From Burkholderiales bacterium (GTDB lineage Bacteria > Pseudomonadota > Gammaproteobacteria > Burkholderiales > Burkholderiaceae_C): a stretch of DNA of 64,000 nt. Under the pieces are notes generated by a model. That model was given only the letters and a program-made list of their open reading frames with translations. It made no database searches and was not told the DNA's origin. Of the stretch, positions 36,920 through 46,257 are shown piece by piece (position 1 is the first letter of the stretch; each line of letters opens with the position of its first letter). A program made the translations under genes and the position numbers. The DNA is taken from the NCBI GenBank assembly GCA_016191525.1, contig JACPOK010000040.1, positions 1 to 64,000 on the forward strand, written 5' to 3'.

Positions 36920-38004
36920 CAGGGAACCCGGGTGCCCTGGATTCCCGCCTTCGCGGGAAAGACGATTCGGTAGGCGATCAGCGTGTCGCAGGCCAGCAGC
37001 GTGAACAGCAGCAGGCCCTGGAATACACCGGTCAGCGACTTGGGCAGGCCCAGGCGCGACTGCGCCAGCTCACCGCCGATGTAGAACATGCTCATCAGGA
37101 TGGCGGAGAACACCATGCCCACCGGGTGCAGCCGGCCGACAAAGGCTACGATGATGGCCGCGAAGCCGTAGCCCGCCGGCACGTAGAGGGTCAGCTGGCC
37201 GATCGGCCCCGCCACTTCCAGCGCACCGGCGAGCCCGGCCGCGCCGCCGGAAGTGAGCAGCGCGATCCACAGCGCCTTGCGCGAGGAGAAGCCGGCATAG
37301 CGCGCCGCCGCCGGGGCCAGGCCACCCACCTGCTGGGCAAAGCCCGCGCGCGTGCGGAACAGGAAGACCCACAGCGCGGCCACACCTGCCAGCGCCACGA
37401 GCAGGCCGATGCTCACGCGCGAGCCGGCCATCAGCCGCGGCACCTGCGTCACGGCCTCGAAGGTCTTGCTCTGCGGAAAGTTGAAGCCGCCCGGGTCCTT
37501 CCAGGGGCCGAACACCATGTAGCTCAAGATCTGGTCGGCCACATAGACCAGCATCAGGCTGACCAGGATTTCATTGGCGTTGAAGCGGTCGCGCAGCACC
37601 GCCGTCACGGCCGCCCAGGCCATGCCGCCCGCCACGCCGGCCAGCACGATCGCCAGCACGAGCCAGCGGCTGGTGTCCTTGCCGGCCAGCAGCGCGACGC
37701 CGCCTGCGGCCAGCGCGCCGATGACGAACTGGCCTTCGGCACCGATGTTCCACACGTTGGAGCGGAAGCACACCGCCAGCCCCAGCGCGATGACCAGCAG
37801 CGGCGTGGCCTTGACCATCAATTCGCCCAGCGCATACGGCGACTTGATGGGTTCCCAGAAGAACACCTGCAGGCCGCGCACCGGGTCCTTGCCCAGCGCC
37901 ATGAACAGCAGCACGCCGATCACCACCGTGATGGCCAGCGCCAGCAGCGGCGAGCCCAGGCTCCAGGCCTTCGACGCTTCGGGGCGAGGCTCCAGCCTAA
38001 GCAT
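36919..38004 (-). CDS. ABC permease, nucleoside/simple-sugar type (first)
   Basis: A 361-residue BPD_transp_2 permease (NupP/YufP-like) with about nine helices and the motif NIGAEGQFVIGALAAGG. The start ATG at 38004 overlaps the ATPase gene by 8 bp. The last ~17 residues, reading through VFPAKAGIQGTRVP, are encoded by an inserted REP-like element, so the natural C-terminus has been replaced or extended. Confidence 0.92.
   Translation of the reverse strand: MLRLEPRPEASKAWSLGSPLLALAITVVIGVLLFMALGKDPVRGLQVFFWEPIKSPYALGELMVKATPLLVIALGLAVCFRSNVWNIGAEGQFVIGALAAGGVALLAGKDTSRWLVLAIVLAGVAGGMAWAAVTAVLRDRFNANEILVSLMLVYVADQILSYMVFGPWKDPGGFNFPQSKTFEAVTQVPRLMAGSRVSIGLLVALAGVAALWVFLFRTRAGFAQQVGGLAPAAARYAGFSSRKALWIALLTSGGAAGLAGALEVAGPIGQLTLYVPAGYGFAAIIVAFVGRLHPVGMVFSAILMSMFYIGGELAQSRLGLPKSLTGVFQGLLLFTLLACDTLIAYRIVFPAKAGIQGTRVP
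36937..36965. repeat. REP-like element inside permease 3' end
   Basis: 29 bp nearly identical to one arm of the 33661-33744 element (one mismatch). It lies in frame and encodes the permease tail. Confidence 0.8.
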
Positions 38005-39505
38005 GAGCGCTCTCCCACAGGCCCGACATCCACTCGCCGATCTGCGACACCGTGGCATCGCGCCGCGCGACCGAGGGCGACAGTTTCCCCTTGGCGATCA
38101 CGTGCAGCCGGTCGCAGATCTCGAACAGCTCATCGAGCTCTTCGCTCACCACCAGCACCGCGCAGCCCGCATCGCGCAGCGCCAGGATCTCGCCGCGGAT
38201 CTGCGCGGCCGCGCCCACGTCCACACCCCAGGTGGGCTGGGAAATGATCAGGAGCTTAGGCTGCGCATCGATCTCGCGCCCCACGATGAATTTCTGCAGA
38301 TTGCCGCCGGACAGCGACTTCGCCGCCGCCTGTGGGCCCCCCGCCTTGACGTTGAACCGCGCGATGACTTGCTGCGCCTGCTTCTGCAGGGCCTTCACGT
38401 CGATCCAGCCGCTCTTGCCGATCGCGTCGGTGCGGGTGAGCATCAGGTTGTGCGCCAGGCTGAGCGTGGGCACGGCGCCGCGGCCCAGCCGTTCCTCGGG
38501 CACGAAATGCACGCCCAGTGCGCGGCGCTGGGCGGGGTCCAGCCCCCCGGCGCTGTTGCCGAACACCTGCACCATCGCGGCCGGTGCCCGCGTGTCTTCT
38601 CCCGACAGCGCGTAGAGCAATTCCTTCTGGCCGTTGCCCGACACGCCGGCGATGCCCACCACCTCGCCGGCGCGCACCTCCAGCGACACGCCATCCAGGT
38701 CCACGCCGAACTGGTCCTCGCGCGCCAGCCGCAAGGCCTGAACGCGCAGTACGGCCTCGCCGGCGGCGCGCTCGTGGTGTTCCAGCGCCGGCGGCTCGGC
38801 GCCGATCATCATGCGGGACAGCGAGGCATTGGTTTCCTGCTGCGGGTTGCACACACCCGTGACCTTGCCCCCGCGCAGCACGGTGCAGGCGTTGCACAGC
38901 TCGCGGATCTCGTGCAGCTTGTGGCTGATGTACAGGATGCTGCAGCCTTCGGATGCCAGCTTCTTGAGCACCACGAACAGCTTTTCCACCGCCTGCGGCG
39001 TCAGCACCGAGGTCGGCTCGTCCAGGATCAGCAGCTTGGGGTTGGTGAGTAGCGCGCGGATGATTTCCACCCGCTGCATCTCGCCCACCGAGAGCGTGTG
39101 CACGGGCCGCGAGGGGTCGATGTCCAGCCCGTATTCACCGGCCTTGGCCGTGATGCGCTGCGCCACCTCGGCCAGCGACAGGCTCTTGTCCAGCCCCAGC
39201 CAGACGTTCTGCGCCACGGTGAGCGTGTCGAACAGGCTGAAGTGCTGGAACACCATGGCGATGCCCAGCGCCCGCGCTTCCTGCGGGTTGCGCACGTGCA
39301 CGGGCTGGCCGTTCCACAGCACGCTGCCTTCGTCGGGCTTGACGCTGCCGTAGATGATCTTCATCAGCGTTGACTTGCCCGCGCCGTTCTCGCCCAGCAC
39401 GGCGTGCGTCTCGCCCGGCTGCACCGCCAGCGACACGCCATCGTTGGCCACCACCGCGGGGTAACGCTTGGTGATGCCTTGCAGCTGGAGCCGGGGGGAA
39501 CTCAT
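37997..39505 (-). CDS. ABC ATPase with two nucleotide-binding domains
   Basis: A 502-residue fused double ATPase of the simple-sugar/nucleoside class (MglA, NupO). The first domain has an intact Walker A GENGAGKST and signature LSVGEMQRVEI; the second has the usual degenerate P-loop GVSGNGQKE and signature LSGGNLQKFIVGRE. It powers the two permeases. The ATG at 39505 overlaps the lysR stop in an ATGA, so the regulator is translationally coupled to the transporter. Confidence 0.93.
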   Translation of the reverse strand: MSSPRLQLQGITKRYPAVVANDGVSLAVQPGETHAVLGENGAGKSTLMKIIYGSVKPDEGSVLWNGQPVHVRNPQEARALGIAMVFQHFSLFDTLTVAQNVWLGLDKSLSLAEVAQRITAKAGEYGLDIDPSRPVHTLSVGEMQRVEIIRALLTNPKLLILDEPTSVLTPQAVEKLFVVLKKLASEGCSILYISHKLHEIRELCNACTVLRGGKVTGVCNPQQETNASLSRMMIGAEPPALEHHERAAGEAVLRVQALRLAREDQFGVDLDGVSLEVRAGEVVGIAGVSGNGQKELLYALSGEDTRAPAAMVQVFGNSAGGLDPAQRRALGVHFVPEERLGRGAVPTLSLAHNLMLTRTDAIGKSGWIDVKALQKQAQQVIARFNVKAGGPQAAAKSLSGGNLQKFIVGREIDAQPKLLIISQPTWGVDVGAAAQIRGEILALRDAGCAVLVVSEELDELFEICDRLHVIAKGKLSPSVARRDATVSQIGEWMSGLWESAHA

Positions 39506-40452
39506 GCGCCGATTGTTGTCGATGGCGCGCGCAGCGAAGCGGCCGCCGACTTGACCTGGCCGCGCAGCCATTTGGTGGCGGCGGAGGCGTGGCTGCGCTC
39601 ATGCCACAGCTGGTAGTAGGCCAGCGGCGGGAAGGCGATCGGGCAGTCCAGGATCTTCACCGGCAAAACCTTGAGGTAGCGCTCGCAGAACAGGCGGCCG
39701 GTGGTCATCACCAGCAGGCTGGAGGCCACCATGGCAGGAATCAGGCCGAAGTGGGCGCAGCGCGCCGTGATGTTGCGCGTGAGGCTGAGCGAGGCCAGGT
39801 GCTCGTCGATCACGCCGCGCGCGCCGGGGTGCATGGGCGTGGGAGCGATGTGCTCGGCGGCCAGCCAGTCTTCCTCGCTCCAGCCGCGGCGCACGGCCGG
39901 GTGGTCTTTGGCCACCAGGCACACCACTTCGTCGGTGAAGAGCTCGCCCCGGTGCAGCTCGTCCGGGGCCTTTTGCCAGTTGCCCACCACCACGTCCACG
40001 TCGCCCTGCGCCAGGTTGGCGTGGTAGTCGGCCTGCCCCGAGAGCGGAAAGATCTCGATGCGGGTCAGCGGCGCCTGCGCCTTGATCTGTGCCACCAGCT
40101 GCGGCAGGAACTGCGGGTCGAGGTAATCGCTGGCGGCGATGCGGAAAGTATTCGTGGCGGTCTGCGGCTCGAAGCCGCGCGCATCGGTGAACAGCACTTC
40201 GGCGGCACGAAGAATGCTTGATGCGGGCTCGACCATGCGCAGGCCCGCATCGGTGGGCACCATGCCCGCGCCCGAACGCACCAAAAGCGGATCGCCCGCA
40301 AGGTCGCGCAGGCGCTTGAGCGCGGCGGACACGGCGGGCTGGTGCATGCCCAGGCGGAGGGCCGCCCGGGAAACGCTGCGTTCGGTGAGCACGGTGTACA
40401 AGACCCTGATGAGGTGGAGGTCTATCTTGTCGAAAAGCGCTTGATCTCTCAT
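39502..40452 (-). CDS. LysR-type regulator of the purine module
   Basis: A 316-residue LTTR with an N-terminal winged HTH (LYTVLTERSVSRAALRLGMHQPAVS, residues ~18-45) and a LysR substrate-binding domain. It starts at ATG 40452 and diverges from xdhA with a 75-bp gap. It is the first gene of the minus-strand transport operon, overlapping the ATPase gene by 4 bp. The position suggests control of both xdhAB and the transporter, probably with a purine intermediate as effector (inference). Confidence 0.9.
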   Translation of the reverse strand: MRDQALFDKIDLHLIRVLYTVLTERSVSRAALRLGMHQPAVSAALKRLRDLAGDPLLVRSGAGMVPTDAGLRMVEPASSILRAAEVLFTDARGFEPQTATNTFRIAASDYLDPQFLPQLVAQIKAQAPLTRIEIFPLSGQADYHANLAQGDVDVVVGNWQKAPDELHRGELFTDEVVCLVAKDHPAVRRGWSEEDWLAAEHIAPTPMHPGARGVIDEHLASLSLTRNITARCAHFGLIPAMVASSLLVMTTGRLFCERYLKVLPVKILDCPIAFPPLAYYQLWHERSHASAATKWLRGQVKSAAASLRAPSTTIGA

Positions 40453-40473
40453 ACCAGTGCCTGCATTCTTGTC

Positions 40474-40489
40474 ATATCGCAATGCTTAT
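40474..40489. promoter_or_regulatory. Candidate LysR operator between lysR and xdhA
   Basis: ATATCGCAATGCTTAT is an imperfect AT-flanked palindrome around GCA-A-TGC, in the 75-bp divergent gap, 21 bases from lysR and 38 bases from xdhA. It is similar in form to LTTR boxes (inverted repeat with AT ends), but unproven. Confidence 0.3.
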
Positions 40490-40527
40490 GCCGGTGCCGG
40501 GCGGGCGGCACTACCCTCTTTCCCAAG

Positions 40528-42015
40528 ATGCAAACCAGAACGATCCGATTCCTGCGCCGTGGCGAGACAGTCTCGCTGGGCAATGTACCACCCGAACGCA
40601 CCCTGCTGGAGGTGCTGCGCGAGGACCTGGGCGCCAGCGGCACCAAGGAGGGCTGCGGCGAAGGCGATTGCGGGGCCTGCACCGTGGTTGTTGCCGAATT
40701 GACGCCAGCGTCAAGGGGCGAAGCCGAGGGCAGGCTGCAGTACCGCGCCATCAACAGCTGCATCCGCCTGGCCCACTCGGTCGACGGCATGGCGCTGTGG
40801 ACCGTGGAAGACATCGCCGCCGACGACGGCACGCTGCACCCGGCGCAGGAAGCCATGGTGCAGTGCCACGGCTCGCAGTGCGGCTTCTGCACCCCCGGCT
40901 TCGTGATGAGCCTGTTCGGCATGTACCAGAACCACGTTTGTAATGGCCAGGCCATCACGCGCGAGCTGGCGCAGGAGGAACTCTCGGGCAACCTGTGCCG
41001 CTGCACCGGCTACCGGCCCATCCTGGATGCCGCGCAGCAGATGGCGGCCCTGCCCCGCACGGCGGTGGACGAACCTGTGTTGCTATCAAAATTGCAGCTG
41101 CTCAAGCAATCCACAAGCGCGCTGCAGCCCGATTCATCCTATTTCTCTCCCCGCAGCCTGGCCGAACTGCTGGCCCTGCGAGCCGCCCATCCCCAGGCCC
41201 AGATCGTGGCCGGCTGCACCGACGTGGGCCTGTGGGTGACCAAGATGCACATGCAGTTCCACGAGGTGCTGGACGTGACCCGGGTGGCCGAACTGCGCAG
41301 TGTCGAGCGCTACCCGAACCACATCGCCATCGGCGCGGCCGTAACTCTCACCGACGCCTATGCCGCGCTGGTGGAAGACCGGCCGCAGCTGAAGACCTTC
41401 GCCCAGCGCTTTGCCGGCCTGCCGGTGCGCAACTCGGGCACGCTGGGCGGCAACGTGGCCAACGGCTCGCCCATCGGTGACTCGATGCCGCTGCTGATCG
41501 CGCTGGGCGCCCACGTGGTGCTGATGAGCGCGCGCGGCCACCGCGAAATGCCGCTGGAGCATTTCTACACCGGCTACCGCAAGAACGTGCTGGCGGCTGA
41601 CGAGGTGCTGGCCTGGATCAAGGTGCCGCGGCCGCAGGCCAGCGAGTTCCTGCGCGTGTACAAGATTTCGAAGCGCTACGACGACGACATCTCGGCCGTC
41701 TGCCTGGCCATCAACCTGCGGCTGCAGGGCAGCACCGTGACGCGGGTGGACATCGGCGCGGGCGGCGTGGCCGCCATGCCCGTGCGGGCCGTGGACGCCG
41801 AAGCCTTCCTGTTCAACAAGCCGTGGACCGCGCAGACGGCGCGCGAAGCGGGCGCCGTGCTGCGCGCCGAGTTCCAGCCCATCTCCGACATGCGCGCCTC
41901 GGCGGCTTACCGCAGCGAGGTGCTGGGCAACCTGCTGCAGCGCTTCTGGCTGGAAAGCCAGGGCGAGACGCACATCAACCTCGAGTCATTCACGCTGGCG
42001 GGGGAAGCCGCATGA
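40528..42015 (+). CDS. xdhA: Xanthine dehydrogenase small subunit
   Basis: A 495-residue subunit carrying two [2Fe-2S] clusters (Cys43, 48, 51, 78 and Cys113, 118, 121, 157, 159 patterns, e.g. GCGEGDCGAC, CHGSQCGFCTPG, CRCTGYRP). An FAD domain follows (about 195-495, NVANGSPIGDSMP). It oxidises hypoxanthine and xanthine to urate together with xdhB. The linker between the two parts (LLSKLQLL) contains an AT-rich 17-bp element. It overlaps xdhB by 4 bp. Confidence 0.96.
   Translation: MQTRTIRFLRRGETVSLGNVPPERTLLEVLREDLGASGTKEGCGEGDCGACTVVVAELTPASRGEAEGRLQYRAINSCIRLAHSVDGMALWTVEDIAADDGTLHPAQEAMVQCHGSQCGFCTPGFVMSLFGMYQNHVCNGQAITRELAQEELSGNLCRCTGYRPILDAAQQMAALPRTAVDEPVLLSKLQLLKQSTSALQPDSSYFSPRSLAELLALRAAHPQAQIVAGCTDVGLWVTKMHMQFHEVLDVTRVAELRSVERYPNHIAIGAAVTLTDAYAALVEDRPQLKTFAQRFAGLPVRNSGTLGGNVANGSPIGDSMPLLIALGAHVVLMSARGHREMPLEHFYTGYRKNVLAADEVLAWIKVPRPQASEFLRVYKISKRYDDDISAVCLAINLRLQGSTVTRVDIGAGGVAAMPVRAVDAEAFLFNKPWTAQTAREAGAVLRAEFQPISDMRASAAYRSEVLGNLLQRFWLESQGETHINLESFTLAGEAA
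41082..41098. repeat. 17-bp AT-rich element, copy 3 (in xdhA)
   Basis: GCTATCAAAATTGCAGC, in frame within the linker between the iron-sulfur and FAD domains of XdhA, encoding part of LLSKLQL. Confidence 0.6.
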
Positions 42016-44363
42016 ACACGCGTGACAACGCCGCCCTGGGCGAGCGCAACATCGCGCCCGCCACCAAGTCGCCGCACGCGCCGGCAGCGCCCGGCCCTGC
42101 CACCGGCGTCTCGCGCCCGCACGAGAGCGCGCGCGCCCAGGTGGCAGGCGCCGCCACCTACGTGGATGACATTCCGGAGGTGAGGGGCACGCTGCATGCG
42201 GCGCCCATTCTTTCCACCGTGGCGCACGGCCGCCTGAAGGGCGTGGACGCCTCCGCCGCGCTGGCGATGCCCGGCGTGCGCGGCGTGGTGCTGCCGCAGG
42301 ACATTCCCGGCGACACGGTGCTGGCCACCTTTGTCCACGACGAGCCGGTGTTCGCGCAGGACACGGTGCAGCACATCGGCCAGGTCATCGGCCTGGTGGT
42401 GGCCGACACGGTGATGCAGGCGCGCCGAGCCGCGCGCAAGGTGCAGCTGAAGATAACGCCGCTGCCGCCGGTACTGACATCGCGCGCCGCGCACGCCGCC
42501 AAAAGCTATGTGCTGCCGCCCGTCATCGTGCGGCGTGGTGACCCGGAGCAGGCGCTGCGCAAGGCCCGACACCGGCTGGCCGGCCAGCTGGAAGTGGGCG
42601 GCCAGGAGCACTTCTACCTGGAAGGCCAGGTGGCCTATGCGCTGCCGCTGGAGCAGAACCAGTGGTGGATCTACTCCAGCACCCAGCACCCGGGCGAGGT
42701 GCAGCATTGGGTGGCGCACGCGCTGCACCTGGAGAACAACGCGGTGACGGTGGAGTGCCGGCGCATGGGCGGCGGCTTCGGCGGCAAGGAAACGCAGGCC
42801 GGCCACCTGGCCGTGTGGGCCGCGCTGGCCGCCAACAAGTTCAAGCGCCCGGTCAAGCTGCGGCTGGACCGCGACGACGACTTTCTCATCACCGGCAAGC
42901 GCCACCCGTTCGCCTATGACTACAGCGTGGGCTTTGACGACACGGGCCTCATCACCGCGCTCAAGCTGGACATGCTGGCCAACTGCGGCTTCTCGGCCGA
43001 CCTGTCGGGCCCGGTGGCTGACCGCGCGATCTTCCACACCGACAACGCCTACTTCCTGAGCGACGTGGTGATCTCGTCTTACCGCTGCAAGACCAATACG
43101 CAAAGCCACACGGCCTTCCGCGGCTTCGGCGGGCCGCAGGGCGTGATCGTGATCGAAGCCATCCTGGGTGACATCGCGCGCAAGCTGGGGCTGGACCCGC
43201 TGGATGTGCGGATGCGAAATTTGTATGGCATCGAGGAGCGCAACACCACCCACTACCAGATGAAGGTGGAAGATAACATCCTGCAGCCACTGCTATCAAA
43301 ACTGGAGCAGTCTTCGCACTACCGGCGCCGCCGCCAGCACATTTCCGCCTGGAACGCGGGGCATGCGGTGATCAAGCGTGGCATCGCCATCACGCCGGTG
43401 AAGTTCGGCATCAGCTTCACCGCCACCTTTTTCAACCAGGCCGGCGCGCTGGTCCATGTGTACACCGACGGCAGCGTGCAGGTGAACCACGGCGGCACCG
43501 AGATGGGACAGGGCCTGAACACCAAGGTGGCGCAGATCGTGGCCGACGAACTGGGCATCGCGTTCGAGCGCGTGCGCAGCACGGCGGCCGACACCAGCAA
43601 GGTGCCCAATGCCTCCGCCACCGCCGCCAGCAGCGGCACCGACCTGAACGGCCGCGCCGCGCAGTACGCCGCGCGCAACGTGCGCGACAACCTGGCGGCC
43701 TTCGCGGCGGGGCTGGACGGCTGCGGCGCCGGCGCGATCCAGTTCGCGAACGGACAGGTGATCTCGCCCAAGGCCACGCGAAGCTTTGACGACGTGGTGA
43801 AGGCCGCCTACGCCAACCGCATCCAGCTGTGGAGCGACGGCTTCTACCGCACGCCCAAGATCCACTACGACAAAACCACGCTGACGGGCCGGCCGTTCTT
43901 CTACTTCGCGTACGGTGCGGCCTGCACCGAGGTAGCCATCGACACGCTGACCGGCGAGAGCCGCGTGCTGGCCGTGGACATCCTGCACGACGTGGGCACC
44001 AGCATCAACCCGGCCATCGACATCGGCCAGATCGAAGGCGGCTTCATCCAGGGCATGGGCTGGCTCACCACCGAGCAGCTGGTCTGGAACGACAAGGGAA
44101 TGCTCTCAACCCACGCGCCCAGCACCTACAAGATTCCCGCCACCGGCGATGTGCCCGCGCACTTCAAGGTGAAGCTCTGGCCCGAAGCCAACCGCGAGGA
44201 CAACGTGGGCGGCAGCAAGGCCGTGGGCGAGCCGCCTTTCATGCTGGCCATCAGCGTGTGGGAAGCGTTGCGGGATGCCGTGGCTTCTACCAGGGCGCCG
44301 GGCCAGCTGGTGCAGATGGATGCGCCCGCCACCGCGGAGAACGTGCTGCGCTCGCTGCGTTGA
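42012..44363 (+). CDS. xdhB: Xanthine dehydrogenase molybdenum-binding subunit
   Basis: A 783-residue molybdopterin-binding subunit. Family motifs are GGGFGGKE, AFRGFGGPQG, HGGTEMGQG and the catalytic Glu region VGEPPFMLAI near residue 735. Together with XdhA it forms the (alphabeta)2 dehydrogenase that delivers electrons to NAD+. No xdhC (the chaperone for sulfurated molybdenum cofactor) follows: the next gene is an unrelated minus-strand gene, so xdhC must be elsewhere. Confidence 0.96.
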   Translation: MNTRDNAALGERNIAPATKSPHAPAAPGPATGVSRPHESARAQVAGAATYVDDIPEVRGTLHAAPILSTVAHGRLKGVDASAALAMPGVRGVVLPQDIPGDTVLATFVHDEPVFAQDTVQHIGQVIGLVVADTVMQARRAARKVQLKITPLPPVLTSRAAHAAKSYVLPPVIVRRGDPEQALRKARHRLAGQLEVGGQEHFYLEGQVAYALPLEQNQWWIYSSTQHPGEVQHWVAHALHLENNAVTVECRRMGGGFGGKETQAGHLAVWAALAANKFKRPVKLRLDRDDDFLITGKRHPFAYDYSVGFDDTGLITALKLDMLANCGFSADLSGPVADRAIFHTDNAYFLSDVVISSYRCKTNTQSHTAFRGFGGPQGVIVIEAILGDIARKLGLDPLDVRMRNLYGIEERNTTHYQMKVEDNILQPLLSKLEQSSHYRRRRQHISAWNAGHAVIKRGIAITPVKFGISFTATFFNQAGALVHVYTDGSVQVNHGGTEMGQGLNTKVAQIVADELGIAFERVRSTAADTSKVPNASATAASSGTDLNGRAAQYAARNVRDNLAAFAAGLDGCGAGAIQFANGQVISPKATRSFDDVVKAAYANRIQLWSDGFYRTPKIHYDKTTLTGRPFFYFAYGAACTEVAIDTLTGESRVLAVDILHDVGTSINPAIDIGQIEGGFIQGMGWLTTEQLVWNDKGMLSTHAPSTYKIPATGDVPAHFKVKLWPEANREDNVGGSKAVGEPPFMLAISVWEALRDAVASTRAPGQLVQMDAPATAENVLRSLR
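43292..43308. repeat. 17-bp AT-rich element, copy 4 (in xdhB)
   Basis: GCTATCAAAACTGGAGC, in frame within xdhB and encoding LLSKLEQ, very similar to copy 3 in xdhA (first ten bases identical). Confidence 0.6.
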
Positions 44364-44365
44364 CG

Positions 44366-45163
44366 CTATTTCCGGCACTCGGCCGACTGCTCCCGCCTGT
44401 TGTCCACGCCGCACAATCGCTCCTTCTCCCGGTATTCGCACAGTGCCCGGCTGAGGAAATTGTCCTTGGCGCCGCACCAGACCAGGCCGGCCTTCAGCGA
44501 CTCCCGCCAATCGTCCTGCGGCGGCGCGCCCACCTTGGTCGTCCTGAAATGATCCAGGTCTATGGGAGTGATCTTGGGAACGGGCGGGGAGTTGGGCGCC
44601 ACGGGGAACGGTTTCTGCGCCGTGGCTCGCGACGATGACCTCAGGATGGCGCCGCTGCGGATATCGATCACCTGCGCCTCCACCACGCCGTTTTCATAGG
44701 TTCTCTCCCGCACGACGGCATCGTCCTTCAACTCGTCGCTTTGCGTGTACCGCCCCATTCCCTGCGGGGATGGCCGCACGGCCTGCGCAATGGCCTCGGA
44801 GATCAGCGAGAGACCGCTCGTTTTCTTCTCACCGTCACGCGCGGGGAACGGAAACCATTGCGTGACATTGCCAAACTCCACGAAGACATCTCCTCTCTCG
44901 TAGATTTCAAAACGCACTTCCACCGTGCCGTTGTTCTGCTTGATGGGCACCGGCATGATGGCGATGGGTGTCTTCCTGAAGTATTCCCGCGTCAGCCTCT
45001 CGTTGACCCGCTCGGCATCGGTTCGCGGAAGCTTTGCCAGCAGCGAATACACGTCGTGGCCACCATTGATCAGTGCGGGCAGCACGACAAAGACGCCCGT
45101 CAAACCGACGACCCATCCCTTGAAACGGGTGAAAAACGGCTCCGGAGCGGTGGGTTTGGGCAT
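44366..45163 (-). CDS. Hypothetical membrane-anchored protein
   Basis: A 265-residue protein with one N-terminal membrane segment (about 13-32) and a soluble domain of mixed alpha/beta character, with four Cys near the C-terminus (WCGAKD, LCEYRE, LCGVD, AECRK). The ATG at 45163 was chosen for AAGGAG 7 bases upstream; more upstream codons lack such a site. No family recognised. It is convergent with xdhB, 2 bases apart. Confidence 0.7.
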   Translation of the reverse strand: MPKPTAPEPFFTRFKGWVVGLTGVFVVLPALINGGHDVYSLLAKLPRTDAERVNERLTREYFRKTPIAIMPVPIKQNNGTVEVRFEIYERGDVFVEFGNVTQWFPFPARDGEKKTSGLSLISEAIAQAVRPSPQGMGRYTQSDELKDDAVVRERTYENGVVEAQVIDIRSGAILRSSSRATAQKPFPVAPNSPPVPKITPIDLDHFRTTKVGAPPQDDWRESLKAGLVWCGAKDNFLSRALCEYREKERLCGVDNRREQSAECRK

Positions 45164-45293
45164 GGGGGTCTCCTTGGCTGGGCCATGGCACGGCCGCACC
45201 GGACGTGCGGCGCGGCCGGAGGCGAGTCTGTGCCGATTTTTGTGGCCAGTCATCCTCCAACTGAAGGAGGCGACGGCATGCAAAAATGTTTGC

Positions 45294-46205
45294 ATGACCC
45301 CGATCAAGCACATCAACGCCGGCGTCCTGGACATCGCCTACCACGAGGCCGGCCCGGCCGGCGGGCCCCCCGTCTTCCTGATGCACGGCTTTCCCTACGA
45401 CATCCACGCTTATGCCGAAGTGGCACCCATCCTGGCCGCCGCCGGCTGCCGGGTCATCGTGCCGTACCTGCGCGGCTACGGCGCCACACGCTTCCGGAGC
45501 GACACCACACCGCGCTCCGGTGAACAGGCCGCGCTGGGGGCCGACCTGCTGGCGTTGATGGACGCGCTGCAGGTGCCGCGCGCGGTGCTGGCCGGATACG
45601 ACTGGGGCGGGCGCGCGGCCTGCGTGGTGGCGGCCCTGTGGCCGCAGCGCTGCGCGGGCCTGGTCTCGTTCAACAGCTACAACATCCAGAACATCGCGCG
45701 CGCGATGGAGCCCGACACGCCTGAGAACGAGCACAGCCTCTGGTACCAGTACTACTTTCACAGTGAGCGTGGCCGCGCGGGGCTGGCGAAGGACCGGCGC
45801 GGCGTGACGAAACTGCTGTGGCGCCTGTGGTCCCCTACGTGGGCGTTCGACGACGCCACCTTCGAGCGCTCCGCCGCCGCCTTCGACAACCCCGATTTCG
45901 TCGATGTGGTGATCCAGTCGTACCGGCACCGCTTCGCCCTGGTGGACGGCGACCCAGCCTATGCGGAAATCGAAAGCAGGCTGGCCGCGCACCCGGTGAT
46001 CAGCGTGCCCACGATCACCTTCGACGGCATCGACGACGGCGTGCGCCCGCCCGCTGACGCCTCGGCCCATGCGCACCGCTTCAGCGGCCCGCGCTCACAC
46101 CGACTGGTGCCGGGCGTGGGCCACAACATGCCGCAGGAAGTGCCGCGCGTGTTCGCGGATGCGGTGCTGGAGCTGGTGGCCGGCCAGACAGCCCAAACCG
46201 TTTAA
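45294..46205 (+). CDS. Alpha/beta hydrolase, epoxide-hydrolase-like
   Basis: A 303-residue alpha/beta-hydrolase. The oxyanion motif HGFPYD (about 31-36), the nucleophile elbow AGYDWGG with an Asp nucleophile, and the catalytic His in GVGHNMPQ are those of epoxide hydrolases and haloalkane dehalogenases. The GYDWGG context favours epoxide hydrolase. Start ATG at 45294; the upstream GAAGGAGG is 22 bases away, so an alternative start (ATG 45278) in another frame can be ruled out. Substrate unknown. Confidence 0.85.
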   Translation: MTPIKHINAGVLDIAYHEAGPAGGPPVFLMHGFPYDIHAYAEVAPILAAAGCRVIVPYLRGYGATRFRSDTTPRSGEQAALGADLLALMDALQVPRAVLAGYDWGGRAACVVAALWPQRCAGLVSFNSYNIQNIARAMEPDTPENEHSLWYQYYFHSERGRAGLAKDRRGVTKLLWRLWSPTWAFDDATFERSAAAFDNPDFVDVVIQSYRHRFALVDGDPAYAEIESRLAAHPVISVPTITFDGIDDGVRPPADASAHAHRFSGPRSHRLVPGVGHNMPQEVPRVFADAVLELVAGQTAQTV

Positions 46206-46257
46206 GCACGTTCCGCGCGCCTTCGCGGCCGTTTTCGGCCTGCAAGCCGCGCCGGAG

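Noticed and set aside
41907..43253. Minus-strand ORF of 448 codons opposite xdhB
   Set aside because: Antisense of a gene with complete molybdenum-binding motifs; no ribosome-binding site, low-complexity composition.
46227..46240. GGCCG-TTTT-CGGCC hairpin between the hydrolase and the amidase genes
   Set aside because: Short 5-bp stem, no T-tract; could act as a weak convergent terminator but I cannot support it.
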